Source: Pseudomonas gingeri (lineage in GTDB: Bacteria > Pseudomonadota > Gammaproteobacteria > Pseudomonadales > Pseudomonadaceae). Taken from it: 64,000 nucleotides of DNA. Location of the stretch: NCBI RefSeq assembly GCF_013386115.1, contig NZ_JACAOR010000002.1, forward strand, positions 568,383-632,382, in the 5' to 3' direction. Positions 17,194 through 25,120 of this stretch are shown in pieces. Each line of letters opens with the position of its first letter. Position 1 is the stretch's first letter. The notes under the pieces were generated by a model. The model did not search any database, was not told where the DNA came from, and saw only the letters and a program-made list of their open reading frames with translations. The position numbers and the translations under genes are program-made.

Positions 17194-17517
17194 TTACTGT
17201 TTGACGAATTCGCCGCCCAGGCCGACCACCTGGCCATCAAAGCCGGTCCGTGATCCGCTGGCGCGCAGTTTCACGTAGATATGGTCCGGGGCGTACGCGG
17301 TAAACGCCACGTAGCCCTTGTCGCTGTTGGTACCGATAAAGGCGATGGTGGTGGGATTGCCGGTGTTTTTCTCGAAATGGTAGTGACCGGTGACGCTGTA
17401 GTTCACCCCTGCCTGGGTGATCTGCCCGTTGAAGGTACCATTCGAATCGTTGCCATCGGTGACTACCAACTTGGCGTCGGCGTTGTTATTCAGATAAGTT
17501 CCATTGATGCTCGACAT
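17194..17517 (-). CDS. Small avidin-like beta-barrel protein (tentative)
   Basis: A 107-aa protein whose sequence reads as eight short amphipathic strands: GTYLNNN, AKLVVTDG, GTFNGQI, NYSVTGHYHF, PTTIAFIGT, GYVAFTAYA, HIYVKLRA and QVVGLGGEFV. The opening INGTYLN...KLVVTDGNDSNGTFNGQI resembles the first strands of avidin and streptavidin (GTW-N-x-GS, then G-x-x-G-x-Y). There is no signal peptide, and no tryptophan at all, although tryptophans line the biotin pocket of avidins, so biotin binding is doubtful. It sits between the TonB-dependent receptor and tonB on the same strand, 209 bp after the receptor, with GGAGAACGC before its ATG. It may be co-regulated with sulfate-ester uptake. The function is unknown. 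Confidence 0.75.
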   Translation of the reverse strand: MSSINGTYLNNNADAKLVVTDGNDSNGTFNGQITQAGVNYSVTGHYHFEKNTGNPTTIAFIGTNSDKGYVAFTAYAPDHIYVKLRASGSRTGFDGQVVGLGGEFVKQ

Positions 17518-17726
17518 GATGCGTTCTCCTTATGTCGTTAATACACTCTTCCGCTGAAAGTGGGTCTCTCCTGAAACTCACGACTTGCAGAATGGTAGGA
17601 CTTCCAAGTTCTGTCCAACCGGCCCGCCCGGTATTTATCAATTGATTGGCTATATGCACCATGAAGGTTGTGAATAACTTATATCCGGCACCGGTCTTAT
17701 TACAGCCGCTATCCCATCAGCGCGGA

Positions 17727-20099
17727 TCAGAAGTCATAGCGCCCGGTGACCCCCAGGGTCCGTGGTGTGCCAAGCAAGCCCTCATAACCACCGTTACCAC
17801 CGGTCCAGAGGGTGGTGTAGTAGGTCTTGTCGAAAGCGTTCTTCAGCCATAGCGAGACGTCCCACTGGCCCTGGTTGAAGTCGCCACGCAGGCCGGTGGA
17901 CAGGTTGACCACGGCATAACTGGGAATCTGCCCGTAGGTCGAATCCTCGACGGTGCCGACGGCCTTGGAGCGGAAGGCATAACTGGCGGTGACATATTCT
18001 TCCCAGCCGTTACCCAGGTTCCATTTGTACTCGCCATTGGCGTTGCCGATCCATTTCGACGCGCCGACCACCTGGTGTCCGCTGAGGTCGCAGGAGGCCG
18101 GTGCTCCCGGCTGCAGGCTGACCTCCGGCGGGCACGGCGCATCCTTGTAGGACAGGTAGCGGACATCGTTATAGGAGCCGTTGAGGTTGAGCGTCAGGCC
18201 GCGCAGGGGAATCAGCGTGCTCTCGACTTCCACCCCGCGTGAGCGCACCGAGCCGGCATTGGTCAGGTACTGCACGCGGTTGTCGGCATCGTAGGCATTG
18301 GTCTGGTAACCGTTGACCTGGGTCCAGAACAGGTTGGCGTTGAGTTGCAGGCGCTTGTCCCACAGTGTGCTCTTGAAACCCAGCTCGGCGTTGTTGGCGC
18401 GCTCGGTGCCGATCAGCAGCGAATCGGCGCCCGCCGTCGGCGCCGAGCCCACCGCGAGGTTCACACCGCCGGACTTTTCCCCGTGGGACAAGGTGGCGTA
18501 ACCCAGCAGCTCGTCGGTGAAGCGATAACTCAGGTTCAACAGGCCGGACGGACTGGTGCTGTACTGGCTGAGGTTGCCGGAGTCATAGATACCGGCACGA
18601 CCGCGGCGGGCCGTGGCCGCGGCACCGGTCACGGCAGCGCCACCGAGCGGCGCATCGCGGGTCACCCAGGCGCTTTTTTCCTCGTAGCTGCCGCGCAGGC
18701 CGGCGGTGAAATCCAGGCGTTCGGTCAAGTGCCAGGTGCCCTGGGCGAAGAGCGCGAAACTGTCGGTATCGATATGCCCGTTGCCGATGCTGGTGACGTT
18801 GTTCAGCGCGCCGGTGGGGGTGCCGTTCCAGATGTCGGCCTGGGGCCCGTAGTAGCTGAAACTCTTGTTGTCGAGCTTGGAGCCGAAGTAGTACGCGCCC
18901 AGCACATAGTCGAAGAAACCGCCCGTGGGCGAGGCCAGGCGAAACTCCTGTGACCACTGCTTGTCTTCCACCGAGACCCCGGCGTTGTAGGCCGCCGGCA
19001 CATTGAGGCCATCGTCGTTGCGCGGGGTGAAGTTCCACCAGCGATAGGAACTGACGGAGGTCAGGGTGAAATCGTTGGGCAGGGTCCAGTTGGCCTCCAG
19101 GGAGCTGCCACCCTGGAACACCGTGACATGCTGCTGGCCATCGAGATTCACCTCGCGATGGGGGCCGTTGGCAAGGGTTGCCCCGGCGGCATTGGCCCGG
19201 GACTGGTAGAGGTTGACGCCATTGATGGTCGGGCCGGTGCTGTACAACACGCGGGTCCCGGCACTGGAGTCCTCTTCGTTGTAGTCGCCGATCCAGCGCA
19301 GGTTGAAGTTCTCGTTGGGCTTGTACAGCAGTTGCGCGCGAAAGCCATCCCGGGAGCCGCCGTTCAACTCGTGGCCGTCGTATTCGTTCTTGATATCGCC
19401 GTCGCTGCGGGTGCGATAGGCCGACAGGCGCCCGGCCAACTGATCGTTGAGCGGGCCCGAAATCGTGCCCTTGGTCTGGAAATAACCGTCCTCGCCGACC
19501 GAGCTTTCGATACTGCGCTCCGGGGTGAAGCTCGGCGCCCGGGTGTTGATGTTGATCACCCCGGCGGTGGTGTTCTTGCCGAAGAGCGTGCCCTGGGGAC
19601 CGCGCAGGACTTCCAGTTGCTCGATGTCCATCAGATCGAAAACCGCCATGCCCGGACGCCCCAGGTAGACGTTGTCGATATACAGCCCGACGCTGCCTTC
19701 GAGGCCGTCGCTGGCCGGGTTGTTGCCCAGCCCGCGAATCGACACGCTGGACTGGCGCGCATGCATGTAGGCGACGTTGACGCTGGGTACCAGTTGCTGC
19801 AGATCCTGGATGCGATAGACCCGCTGGCTTTCCAGGGCCTGGCCGCCGATCACGCTGATGGGCGTGGGCACGCTCTGGGAGCTTTCCTCGCGGCGCCGGG
19901 CGGTGACGGTCACGGTTTCCAGCCGGCCGCTGTCGGCCTTGGGTTTGCTGCTGGCGGCGACGGGTGCCGTCTCCACAGGGGGTTCGCTTTCGGCGGCATG
20001 GCCCAGCGACCAGCTGGCGCTCCCCGCCAGCAACAGGGCCAGGGGCAAGCGCTTGAGCCGCCGCGAAGGGTGATGCACAGCAAGATTGAACGAACTCAT
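17727..20099 (-). CDS. sftP: TonB-dependent outer-membrane receptor, SftP-like
   Basis: A 790-aa outer-membrane receptor. It has an N-terminal signal region of about 35 residues, a TonB-box-like ETVTVTARRR near 60, a plug domain (VPTPISVIGGQALESQR...VLRGPQGTLFGKNTTAGVINI) and a 22-strand barrel ending TLGVTGRYDF with the terminal phenylalanine. The short plug linker and no secretin domain suggest no FecA-type signalling. Its divergent neighbour is a LysR gene and the region downstream holds tonB-exbB-exbD, while sulfatases and a sulfate-ester transporter follow. In P. putida S-313 a receptor named SftP lies next to the LysR gene sftR and takes up sulfate esters; this is the basis for the name. 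Ligand assignment is inference. Confidence 0.85.
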   Translation of the reverse strand: MSSFNLAVHHPSRRLKRLPLALLLAGSASWSLGHAAESEPPVETAPVAASSKPKADSGRLETVTVTARRREESSQSVPTPISVIGGQALESQRVYRIQDLQQLVPSVNVAYMHARQSSVSIRGLGNNPASDGLEGSVGLYIDNVYLGRPGMAVFDLMDIEQLEVLRGPQGTLFGKNTTAGVININTRAPSFTPERSIESSVGEDGYFQTKGTISGPLNDQLAGRLSAYRTRSDGDIKNEYDGHELNGGSRDGFRAQLLYKPNENFNLRWIGDYNEEDSSAGTRVLYSTGPTINGVNLYQSRANAAGATLANGPHREVNLDGQQHVTVFQGGSSLEANWTLPNDFTLTSVSSYRWWNFTPRNDDGLNVPAAYNAGVSVEDKQWSQEFRLASPTGGFFDYVLGAYYFGSKLDNKSFSYYGPQADIWNGTPTGALNNVTSIGNGHIDTDSFALFAQGTWHLTERLDFTAGLRGSYEEKSAWVTRDAPLGGAAVTGAAATARRGRAGIYDSGNLSQYSTSPSGLLNLSYRFTDELLGYATLSHGEKSGGVNLAVGSAPTAGADSLLIGTERANNAELGFKSTLWDKRLQLNANLFWTQVNGYQTNAYDADNRVQYLTNAGSVRSRGVEVESTLIPLRGLTLNLNGSYNDVRYLSYKDAPCPPEVSLQPGAPASCDLSGHQVVGASKWIGNANGEYKWNLGNGWEEYVTASYAFRSKAVGTVEDSTYGQIPSYAVVNLSTGLRGDFNQGQWDVSLWLKNAFDKTYYTTLWTGGNGGYEGLLGTPRTLGVTGRYDF

Positions 20100-20134
20100 G
20101 GGCGGCTCCTGGTCAAAAAATACACAAGACGCAT

Positions 20135-20148
20135 ATTCTTTAAAGTTA
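20135..20148. promoter_or_regulatory. ATTCTTTAAAGTTA element upstream of sftP
   Basis: This 14-mer is the exact reverse complement of 26236-26249 upstream of atsR. It lies 36-49 bp before the sftP start codon, where it would overlap the core promoter. The TTTAAA core is palindromic. Confidence 0.4.
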
Positions 20149-20221
20149 TTTATTTATGTTTTTACAAAGATTTACTGCATAAGAGATTGCCTTTATAAGG
20201 AGTTGACCTAATGCATAGCCA

Positions 20222-20247
20222 ATGCATTTCCCCGATATTTTTTATGT
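20222..20247. promoter_or_regulatory. 26-bp imperfect palindrome, copy 2 (sftP / sftR)
   Basis: Plus strand: left half ATGCATTT, right half ATATTTTTTATGT. It matches the copy at 26292-26317 at 17 of 26 positions. It ends 5 bp before the sftR start and 123 bp from the divergent sftP start, a position suited to autoregulation and divergent activation. Confidence 0.6.
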
Positions 20248-20252
20248 GAAAA

Positions 20253-21200
20253 ATGCATATCGATCTGCGCCAACTCCGCCACTTCATCGCCCTCGCCGAG
20301 CAGCGCAGTTTTGTCGCCGCCGCCCTCGCGGTGAACCTGTCGCAGTCGGCGTTCAGCCGCAGCATCCAGGCCCTGGAACACAGTGCCGGCTGTCAGTTGG
20401 TGGATCGCGGACGCAAGGACCTGGCCCCGACCAAACAGGGCCAGGTATTGCTCGAACATGCCCGGCGACTGGTCAGCGGGGCCCAGCAACTGGCCAATGA
20501 AATCAGCCAGTTCAACGGCCTGGAGGCCGGGGAGTTGCGTTTCGGTTGCGGGCCGGCCCCGGCCTCGGGACTGATCCCCCGCGCCATCGGCCATTTCATC
20601 GGGCGCTACCCGAAAGCCCGGGTACAGTTCCAGGTGGATGACTGGCAGAGCCTGAGCAAGCGCCTGCTGAACGAGGAGTTCGAATTCTTTGTCGCCGACA
20701 CCCGCAGCTTCGAGGCCAACCCGGATTACCTGACCCAGCGCCTGCGCCCGCGCAGATGGCATTTCTGCTGTCGGGCCGGGCATCCGCTGGCGGCGCAGGC
20801 GAGTGTCACGGCCGAGCAGTTGCTGAGTTATCCGCTGGCCTCGACGATTCGCCCACCGAACCTGCGCAAGGTGATCGTCGATCTCAGCGGTCGCCCGGAT
20901 TTCACCCCGCAGGTGGAGTGCGAAAGCGCGTTCAGCCTGCTGGGCGTGGTGTTGCGTTCGGATGCCATCGGCATCTGCGGGGAGAACAGCGATGCCTGGG
21001 AATACGCCCGGGGCGATCTCGTGCGACTGAAGATCGACGGGCTGGCGGATGACCTGGAGGAGCTGTACACCCGCTACGGCATCGTCAGCCGGGCCGGGTA
21101 TCGTTTATCGCCGCTGGCCGAAGCGATGATCGAGCAGATCAGGAGCGAAGATGCTCTGGAAGCGGATGAGGTGTGCAACCTGGAGCAGGTTGCTGTCTGA
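20253..21200 (+). CDS. sftR: LysR family regulator of sulfate-ester genes, SftR-like
   Basis: A 315-aa LysR-type regulator. The HTH is at residues 1-62 (MHIDLRQLRHFIALAEQRSF...LSQSAFSRSIQALEHSAGCQLVDRGRKDLAPT) and the effector-binding domain runs from about 92 (LRFGCGPAPASGLIPRAIGHF). It is clearly paralogous to the LysR protein at 24165-25085, sharing DLRQLR-x-FIAL, SAFSRSIQ/PAFSRSIQ, GELRFGCGPAPA and the very last residues VAV. It is divergent from the SftP-like receptor gene with 153 bp between starts. P. putida SftR activates sulfate-ester genes in response to sulfate esters under sulfur limitation; the same role is inferred here. The 26-bp element directly before its start suggests autoregulation. 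Confidence 0.87.
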   Translation: MHIDLRQLRHFIALAEQRSFVAAALAVNLSQSAFSRSIQALEHSAGCQLVDRGRKDLAPTKQGQVLLEHARRLVSGAQQLANEISQFNGLEAGELRFGCGPAPASGLIPRAIGHFIGRYPKARVQFQVDDWQSLSKRLLNEEFEFFVADTRSFEANPDYLTQRLRPRRWHFCCRAGHPLAAQASVTAEQLLSYPLASTIRPPNLRKVIVDLSGRPDFTPQVECESAFSLLGVVLRSDAIGICGENSDAWEYARGDLVRLKIDGLADDLEELYTRYGIVSRAGYRLSPLAEAMIEQIRSEDALEADEVCNLEQVAV

Positions 21201-21206
21201 ACCCAC

Positions 21207-21285
21207 CCCTTCGCGGGCAAGCCCGCACCCACAATGCCCGCGGGGCTCGCCCCCTTCGTGGGAGCGGGCTTGCCCGCGAAGATGC
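21207..21285. repeat. REPIN, GTGGGAGCGGGCTTGCCCGC type
   Basis: The arms CTTCGCGGGCAAGCCCGCACCCACA and TGGGAGCGGGCTTGCCCGCGAAG are in inverted orientation around about 30 bp. It lies between the sftR stop and the next promoter. Confidence 0.85.
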
Positions 21286-21323
21286 CCGGAAGACCACCGC
21301 AAACCGCCTCCCATGCACGGCAT

Positions 21324-21349
21324 GCATCGGAAACAGTCGCCAAATGCGC
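21324..21349. promoter_or_regulatory. 26-bp imperfect palindrome, copy 3 (sulfatase)
   Basis: On the minus strand: left half GCGCATTT, right half CTGTTTCCGATGC. It matches the copy at 26292-26317 at 17 of 26 positions. It ends 61 bp before the start of the hydrolase gene at 21411. Confidence 0.55.
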
Positions 21350-21410
21350 TTGCCGAAAGCCGCGCCGCAACGCGAAATCCTTCACCTGTCTTCCTCTGCG
21401 GTGAACTCCC

Positions 21411-23015
21411 ATGCCCCACGTGCGCAACGTGCTCTACATCATGTGCGACCAACTGCGTCGCGACTACCTGTCCTGCTACGGCCACCCCCATCTGCAGACG
21501 CCGAACATCGACCGCCTGGCCGCCGCCGGCGTGCGCTTCAGCCGCGCCTATACCCAGGGCACCATCTGCGGACCGTCGCGGATGTCGGCCTATACCGGAC
21601 GCTATGTTAGCAGCCACCAGGTGGCCTGGAACGCCGTGCCGCTGCCCCTGGAAGAGCTGACCATCGGCGACTACCTGCGCCCCCACGGCATCCGCACCGC
21701 CCTGGTCGGCAAGACCCACGCCACGCCCAATCTCGACGCCCTGCAGCGGCTGGCCATCGACCCCGACAGCGCCCGGGCCGAGCCGCTGAACGAAGTCGGC
21801 TTCGAAGCCTGGATGCGTCACGACGGCATCTACCCTGACAGCCCGCTGTTCGCCGACAAGCGCGAGTCGGCCCCCTACACCCACTACCTGCGCGACCTCG
21901 GTTATGGCGGCAGCAACCCCTGGCATGACTGGGCCAACGCCGCCGAAGGCAGCGACGGCGAAATCCTCAGCGGCTGGAAAATGCGCCACGCCCATCTGCC
22001 CGCACGGATCCCGCAGCAGCACTCGGAGACGGTGTATACCACCGACCGCGCCATCGACTTCATCAACCAGCAGGGCGAACAGCCGTGGTGCCTGCACCTG
22101 TCGTATATCAAGCCGCATTGGCCCTACCTCGCCCCTGCGCCCTATCACGCCCTGTACGGGCGCGAGCAGGTGGTGCCGGCGGTGCGTGCCGAGCCGGGCG
22201 AGGCCAGTGATCACCCGGTCTACAACGCTTTCCGCCAGCACGAGGAAAGCCTGAATTTCTCCCGGGACGAAGTGCGGTTGAATGTGGTGCCGACCTACAT
22301 GGGCCTGATCAGACAGGTGGATGACCAGCTCGGGCGACTGTTCGACGTGCTCGAAAGCAGCGGCCGCTGGGATGACACGCTGATCGTGTTCACCAGCGAT
22401 CACGGCGATTTTCTCGGCGATCATTTTCTCGGGGAAAAGGAGTTCCTGCTGGAGCCGGCGGTCGGCGTGCCACTGATCGTGCGCGACCCACGGACAGCGG
22501 CGGACAGCACGCGCGGCACGGTGGATGCACGCCTGGTGGAAACGATCGACGCGCTGCCGACCTTTCTCGACGCGCTGGGCCTACCGACGGCGGAACACCG
22601 GCTGGAAGGCCGTTCGCTGGTGCCGTTGCTGCATGGCGGACAACCGCACTGGCGCCGCTATGCCATCGCCGAATACGACTACGCGTTCCAGGCCCCGGCG
22701 CGGGAACGCCTGGGGCAGGCGATCGATCGTTGCCGGATGACCATGGTGCGCAGCGAGCGCTGGAAATACCTGGCGTATGACGGCTTCCGACCGCAGTTGT
22801 TCGACCTCCAGGAAGACCCCCAGGAACTGCGCGACCTGGGGGCCGATCCGGCATTCGCGACGGTGCGTGAAGAGCACCTGGGCTATCTGCTCGACTGGCT
22901 GCGCGGCCTGAAGCGCCGGACCACCATCAGCCACGAGGAGATCGACCTGCGCGGCCAGCGCTTTCGGTATGGCGAACCGGAAGCGGAAAAGGTGGTGCAG
23001 ATCGGCGTCTGGTAA
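21411..23015 (+). CDS. Sulfatase / phosphonate monoester hydrolase family protein
   Basis: A 534-aa hydrolase of the alkaline phosphatase superfamily. The nucleophile motif is Cys53-Gly-Pro-Ser-Arg57 (TICGPSRMSAYTGRY), which fits conversion of Cys53 to formylglycine. Metal ligands are expected at Asp13 (CDQLRRDY) and in FTSDHGDFLGDH. The C-terminal region GEPEAEKVVQIGVW is typical of phosphonate/phosphate monoester hydrolases rather than classical arylsulfatases, and these enzymes are catalytically promiscuous towards sulfate esters. No signal peptide, so cytoplasmic. The gene lies between sftR and convergent atsK inside the sulfate-ester region, and has the 26-bp element upstream, so a sulfate-ester substrate is the best guess. 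Confidence 0.88.
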   Translation: MPHVRNVLYIMCDQLRRDYLSCYGHPHLQTPNIDRLAAAGVRFSRAYTQGTICGPSRMSAYTGRYVSSHQVAWNAVPLPLEELTIGDYLRPHGIRTALVGKTHATPNLDALQRLAIDPDSARAEPLNEVGFEAWMRHDGIYPDSPLFADKRESAPYTHYLRDLGYGGSNPWHDWANAAEGSDGEILSGWKMRHAHLPARIPQQHSETVYTTDRAIDFINQQGEQPWCLHLSYIKPHWPYLAPAPYHALYGREQVVPAVRAEPGEASDHPVYNAFRQHEESLNFSRDEVRLNVVPTYMGLIRQVDDQLGRLFDVLESSGRWDDTLIVFTSDHGDFLGDHFLGEKEFLLEPAVGVPLIVRDPRTAADSTRGTVDARLVETIDALPTFLDALGLPTAEHRLEGRSLVPLLHGGQPHWRRYAIAEYDYAFQAPARERLGQAIDRCRMTMVRSERWKYLAYDGFRPQLFDLQEDPQELRDLGADPAFATVREEHLGYLLDWLRGLKRRTTISHEEIDLRGQRFRYGEPEAEKVVQIGVW

Positions 23016-23027
23016 AACCTCCAGGGC

Positions 23028-23053
23028 CTCTTCGCGGGCAAGCCCGCGAAGGC
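23028..23053. repeat. Single REP element
   Basis: CTCTTCGCGGGCAAGCCCGCGAAGG lies between the convergent ends of the hydrolase gene and atsK. It is a palindrome that could serve as a terminator-like barrier. Confidence 0.65.
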
Positions 23054-23075
23054 GGCGGTCCTGTCACCGCGATAC

Positions 23076-23981
23076 TCAAGCCCCCTTGAGCGTCTGGCTG
23101 CGCTGCCCATGCACACCCACCGGCACTTCGCCCCTGAGCGTCACCCGCCGCACGATCCGTTCCTGGGTGCCATAGTCGTCCACCGCGTAATGCTGGGTCG
23201 AACGGTTATCCCAGATCGCCACATCGCCGCTCTGCCAGCGCCAGCGCACAGTGTTTTCCAGGCGGGTCACATGGCTCTGCAACAGGTTGAACAGGTGCGC
23301 CGAATCCGCCAGCGAATAGCCCTTGATGCGCTTGACGAAGTGCCCCAGCAACAGGCTCCTCTCGCCGCTGATGGGATGCACCCGCACCACCGGATGCTCG
23401 GTCTCGTACACCGTCGAGGTGAAGACCTGGCGGTAGCGCTCGAGCTTTTCCGCCGAGACATTCGGCCGCGAGCCGGCGTAGTCGTATTCGTTGCTGTGCA
23501 CCGCCCAGAGCTTGTCCGCCAGCTCGCGCAGTTCCGCCGGCAACTCCTCGTAGGCCGCCGCCGTATTCGCCCAGACGGTGTCGCCACCGGAGGTCGGCGC
23601 CAGCACCGAACGCAGGATCGAGGCCTTAGGATAGGCGTCGACGAAGGTCACGTCGGTGTGCCAGGAGTTGGCCCGCTGGCCCTGCGCGCCGTCCAGCTCC
23701 AGCAGGTAACGCGTGCCGTCGCGCACCGGCACCGTCGGATGCGCCACCGGCTCGCCGAGCAAGTGCGAAAAGGCCTCCTGACTCTGGTCATCGAGGTGGG
23801 TCTGGCCGCGGAAGAAAATCACCTTGTACTGCACCAGTGCCTGCTGGATCGCCTCGATGACGTCCGCCTCCAGGGCGCCGGAAAGCTCTACGCCGCGGAT
23901 CTCGGCGCCGATACGACCGGCCACCGGATGGATCTCCAGGGTGTGCACAGCGGGTTTTACAGCAAGTGCGGCATTGCTCAT
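23076..23981 (-). CDS. atsK: 2-oxoglutarate-dependent alkylsulfatase AtsK (TauD/TfdA family)
   Basis: A 301-aa cytoplasmic Fe(II)/2-oxoglutarate dioxygenase that cleaves alkyl sulfate esters into aldehyde and sulfate. Iron ligands His108, Asp110 (NSWHTDVTF) and His264 (STQHYAVDDY), and the co-substrate arginines Arg275/Arg279, fall at exactly the numbering of P. putida AtsK. The start at 23981 has GAGGG upstream and gives the family length of 301 aa; an upstream in-frame ATG at 24047 is rejected. It is divergent from the LysR gene at 24165, with a copy of the 26-bp element in the 183-bp spacer. Induction by sulfate starvation is expected. Confidence 0.94.
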   Translation of the reverse strand: MSNAALAVKPAVHTLEIHPVAGRIGAEIRGVELSGALEADVIEAIQQALVQYKVIFFRGQTHLDDQSQEAFSHLLGEPVAHPTVPVRDGTRYLLELDGAQGQRANSWHTDVTFVDAYPKASILRSVLAPTSGGDTVWANTAAAYEELPAELRELADKLWAVHSNEYDYAGSRPNVSAEKLERYRQVFTSTVYETEHPVVRVHPISGERSLLLGHFVKRIKGYSLADSAHLFNLLQSHVTRLENTVRWRWQSGDVAIWDNRSTQHYAVDDYGTQERIVRRVTLRGEVPVGVHGQRSQTLKGA

Positions 23982-24127
23982 GGGTGAACCCTCGTCGGAC
24001 TGCTTACGGTTTGAGCCGCAGCGAAACAACGCTCTATCTATATTCAATTTAGATCTAATAGATATTCACATGCTTCGTTGACGGAATAAGAGCTTGCATT
24101 TAAAACCTCAAGCCTCACTCGTCGCAA

Positions 24128-24153
24128 ATGCCTTCGAGCTATTTTTCGGATGC
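24128..24153. promoter_or_regulatory. 26-bp imperfect palindrome, copy 4 (atsK / LysR gene)
   Basis: Plus strand: left half ATGCCTTC, right half ATTTTTCGGATGC. It matches the copy at 26292-26317 at 19 of 26 positions. It ends 11 bp before the LysR start and lies about 147-172 bp before the atsK start. Confidence 0.62.
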
Positions 24154-24164
24154 CGGGAAAGCAT

Positions 24165-25085
24165 ATGGATCTTCGCCAACTGCGCTATTTCATCGCCCTC
24201 AACGAACACCGCAGTTTTGTCCGCGCGGCAGACGCCATGGGCATCACCCAGCCAGCCTTCAGCCGCAGTATCCAGGGGCTGGAACAGGAGTTCGGCTGTG
24301 TGCTGGTGGACCGCGGCAACAAGGACCTGCGCCCGACGCCCGAAGGCCAGGTGGTGTTGCAACATGCCCTGACCCTGGTCCAGGGCGCGGCGCTGCTGAG
24401 TGCTGAAGTGACCCAGATGACCAAGCTCGACGCCGGCGAACTGCGCTTCGGTTGCGGCCCCGCGCCGGCGGTGAAACTGGTGCCGGAAGCGGTGGCGCGA
24501 TTTATCAACGCCCACCCGAAAGTGCGCACCCGGTTCCAGGTGGATAACTGGGAAAAGCTCAGTCGCAGCCTGAGCCGCGAGGAGATCGAATTCTTTATCG
24601 CCGACATCCGCCATTTCGAGGCCGACCCGAACTTCCAGACCCAGGCACTGACGCCCAGGCGCGGCGTATTCTTCTGCCGCCCCGGGCATCCGTTGCTGGC
24701 CAAGGAAAGCCTGTCGACCAACGATATGTTCGACTATCCGCTGGCGACCACGCTGATCCCGCCGGGCATCCGCAAGCTGCTGGCGAACCTCAGCGGGCGC
24801 ACGGATTTTTCGCCGAATATCGAGACCGAGCATTTCCCGGCGCTGGTGAAGATCGTCCGCCAGTCCAATGCGATCGGCGTCGGCACCCATGAGGCGTTCG
24901 TCGAAGATGTGGCCCAGGGCACGCTGGTGCTGCTGCACTGGCGCAACCTGCCGCAGAACATCGAGAGCATGAACGCCCGCTGCGGGATCGTCAGCCGCAC
25001 CGGCTTCCGGCTGTCGCCGGCGGCGCGGGCGATGATCGAGACGCTGGTGGCGGTGGACAGCCAGGAAGATCGCGTCGCCGTTTAG
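24165..25085 (+). CDS. LysR family regulator, paralogue of the SftR-like protein
   Basis: A 306-aa LysR-type regulator. The HTH is at residues 1-60 (MDLRQLRYFIALNEHRSF...ITQPAFSRSIQGLEQEFGCVLVDRGNKDLRPT), with the effector domain from about 88. The ATG at 24165 fits the family N-terminus and has GGGAAAG upstream; the in-frame ATG at 24150 is less likely. It is divergent from atsK and convergent with atsR, so it probably controls alkylsulfatase and transporter genes. Two closely related LysR proteins bracketing the same enzymes suggest division of labour, for example aryl versus alkyl sulfates, but this is inference. Confidence 0.9.
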   Translation: MDLRQLRYFIALNEHRSFVRAADAMGITQPAFSRSIQGLEQEFGCVLVDRGNKDLRPTPEGQVVLQHALTLVQGAALLSAEVTQMTKLDAGELRFGCGPAPAVKLVPEAVARFINAHPKVRTRFQVDNWEKLSRSLSREEIEFFIADIRHFEADPNFQTQALTPRRGVFFCRPGHPLLAKESLSTNDMFDYPLATTLIPPGIRKLLANLSGRTDFSPNIETEHFPALVKIVRQSNAIGVGTHEAFVEDVAQGTLVLLHWRNLPQNIESMNARCGIVSRTGFRLSPAARAMIETLVAVDSQEDRVAV

Positions 25086-25087
25086 GA

Positions 25088-25108
25088 CCTCTTCGCGGGC
25101 AAGCCCTC
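25088..25108. repeat. Half REP element
   Basis: CTCTTCGCGGGCAAGCCCTC lies between the convergent ends of the LysR gene and atsR. It is a partial copy of the REP arm seen at 12424 and 21207. Confidence 0.6.
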
Positions 25109-25120
25109 AGGCGCGACCGA

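Noticed and set aside
16789..17278. Small open frames in the gap between tonB and the avidin-like gene
   Set aside because: They have no ribosome-binding sites and no family match, and overlap likely regulatory DNA.
17194..17517. The small barrel protein as a true biotin-binding avidin
   Set aside because: It lacks every tryptophan that lines the biotin pocket and has no signal peptide, so only fold similarity is proposed.
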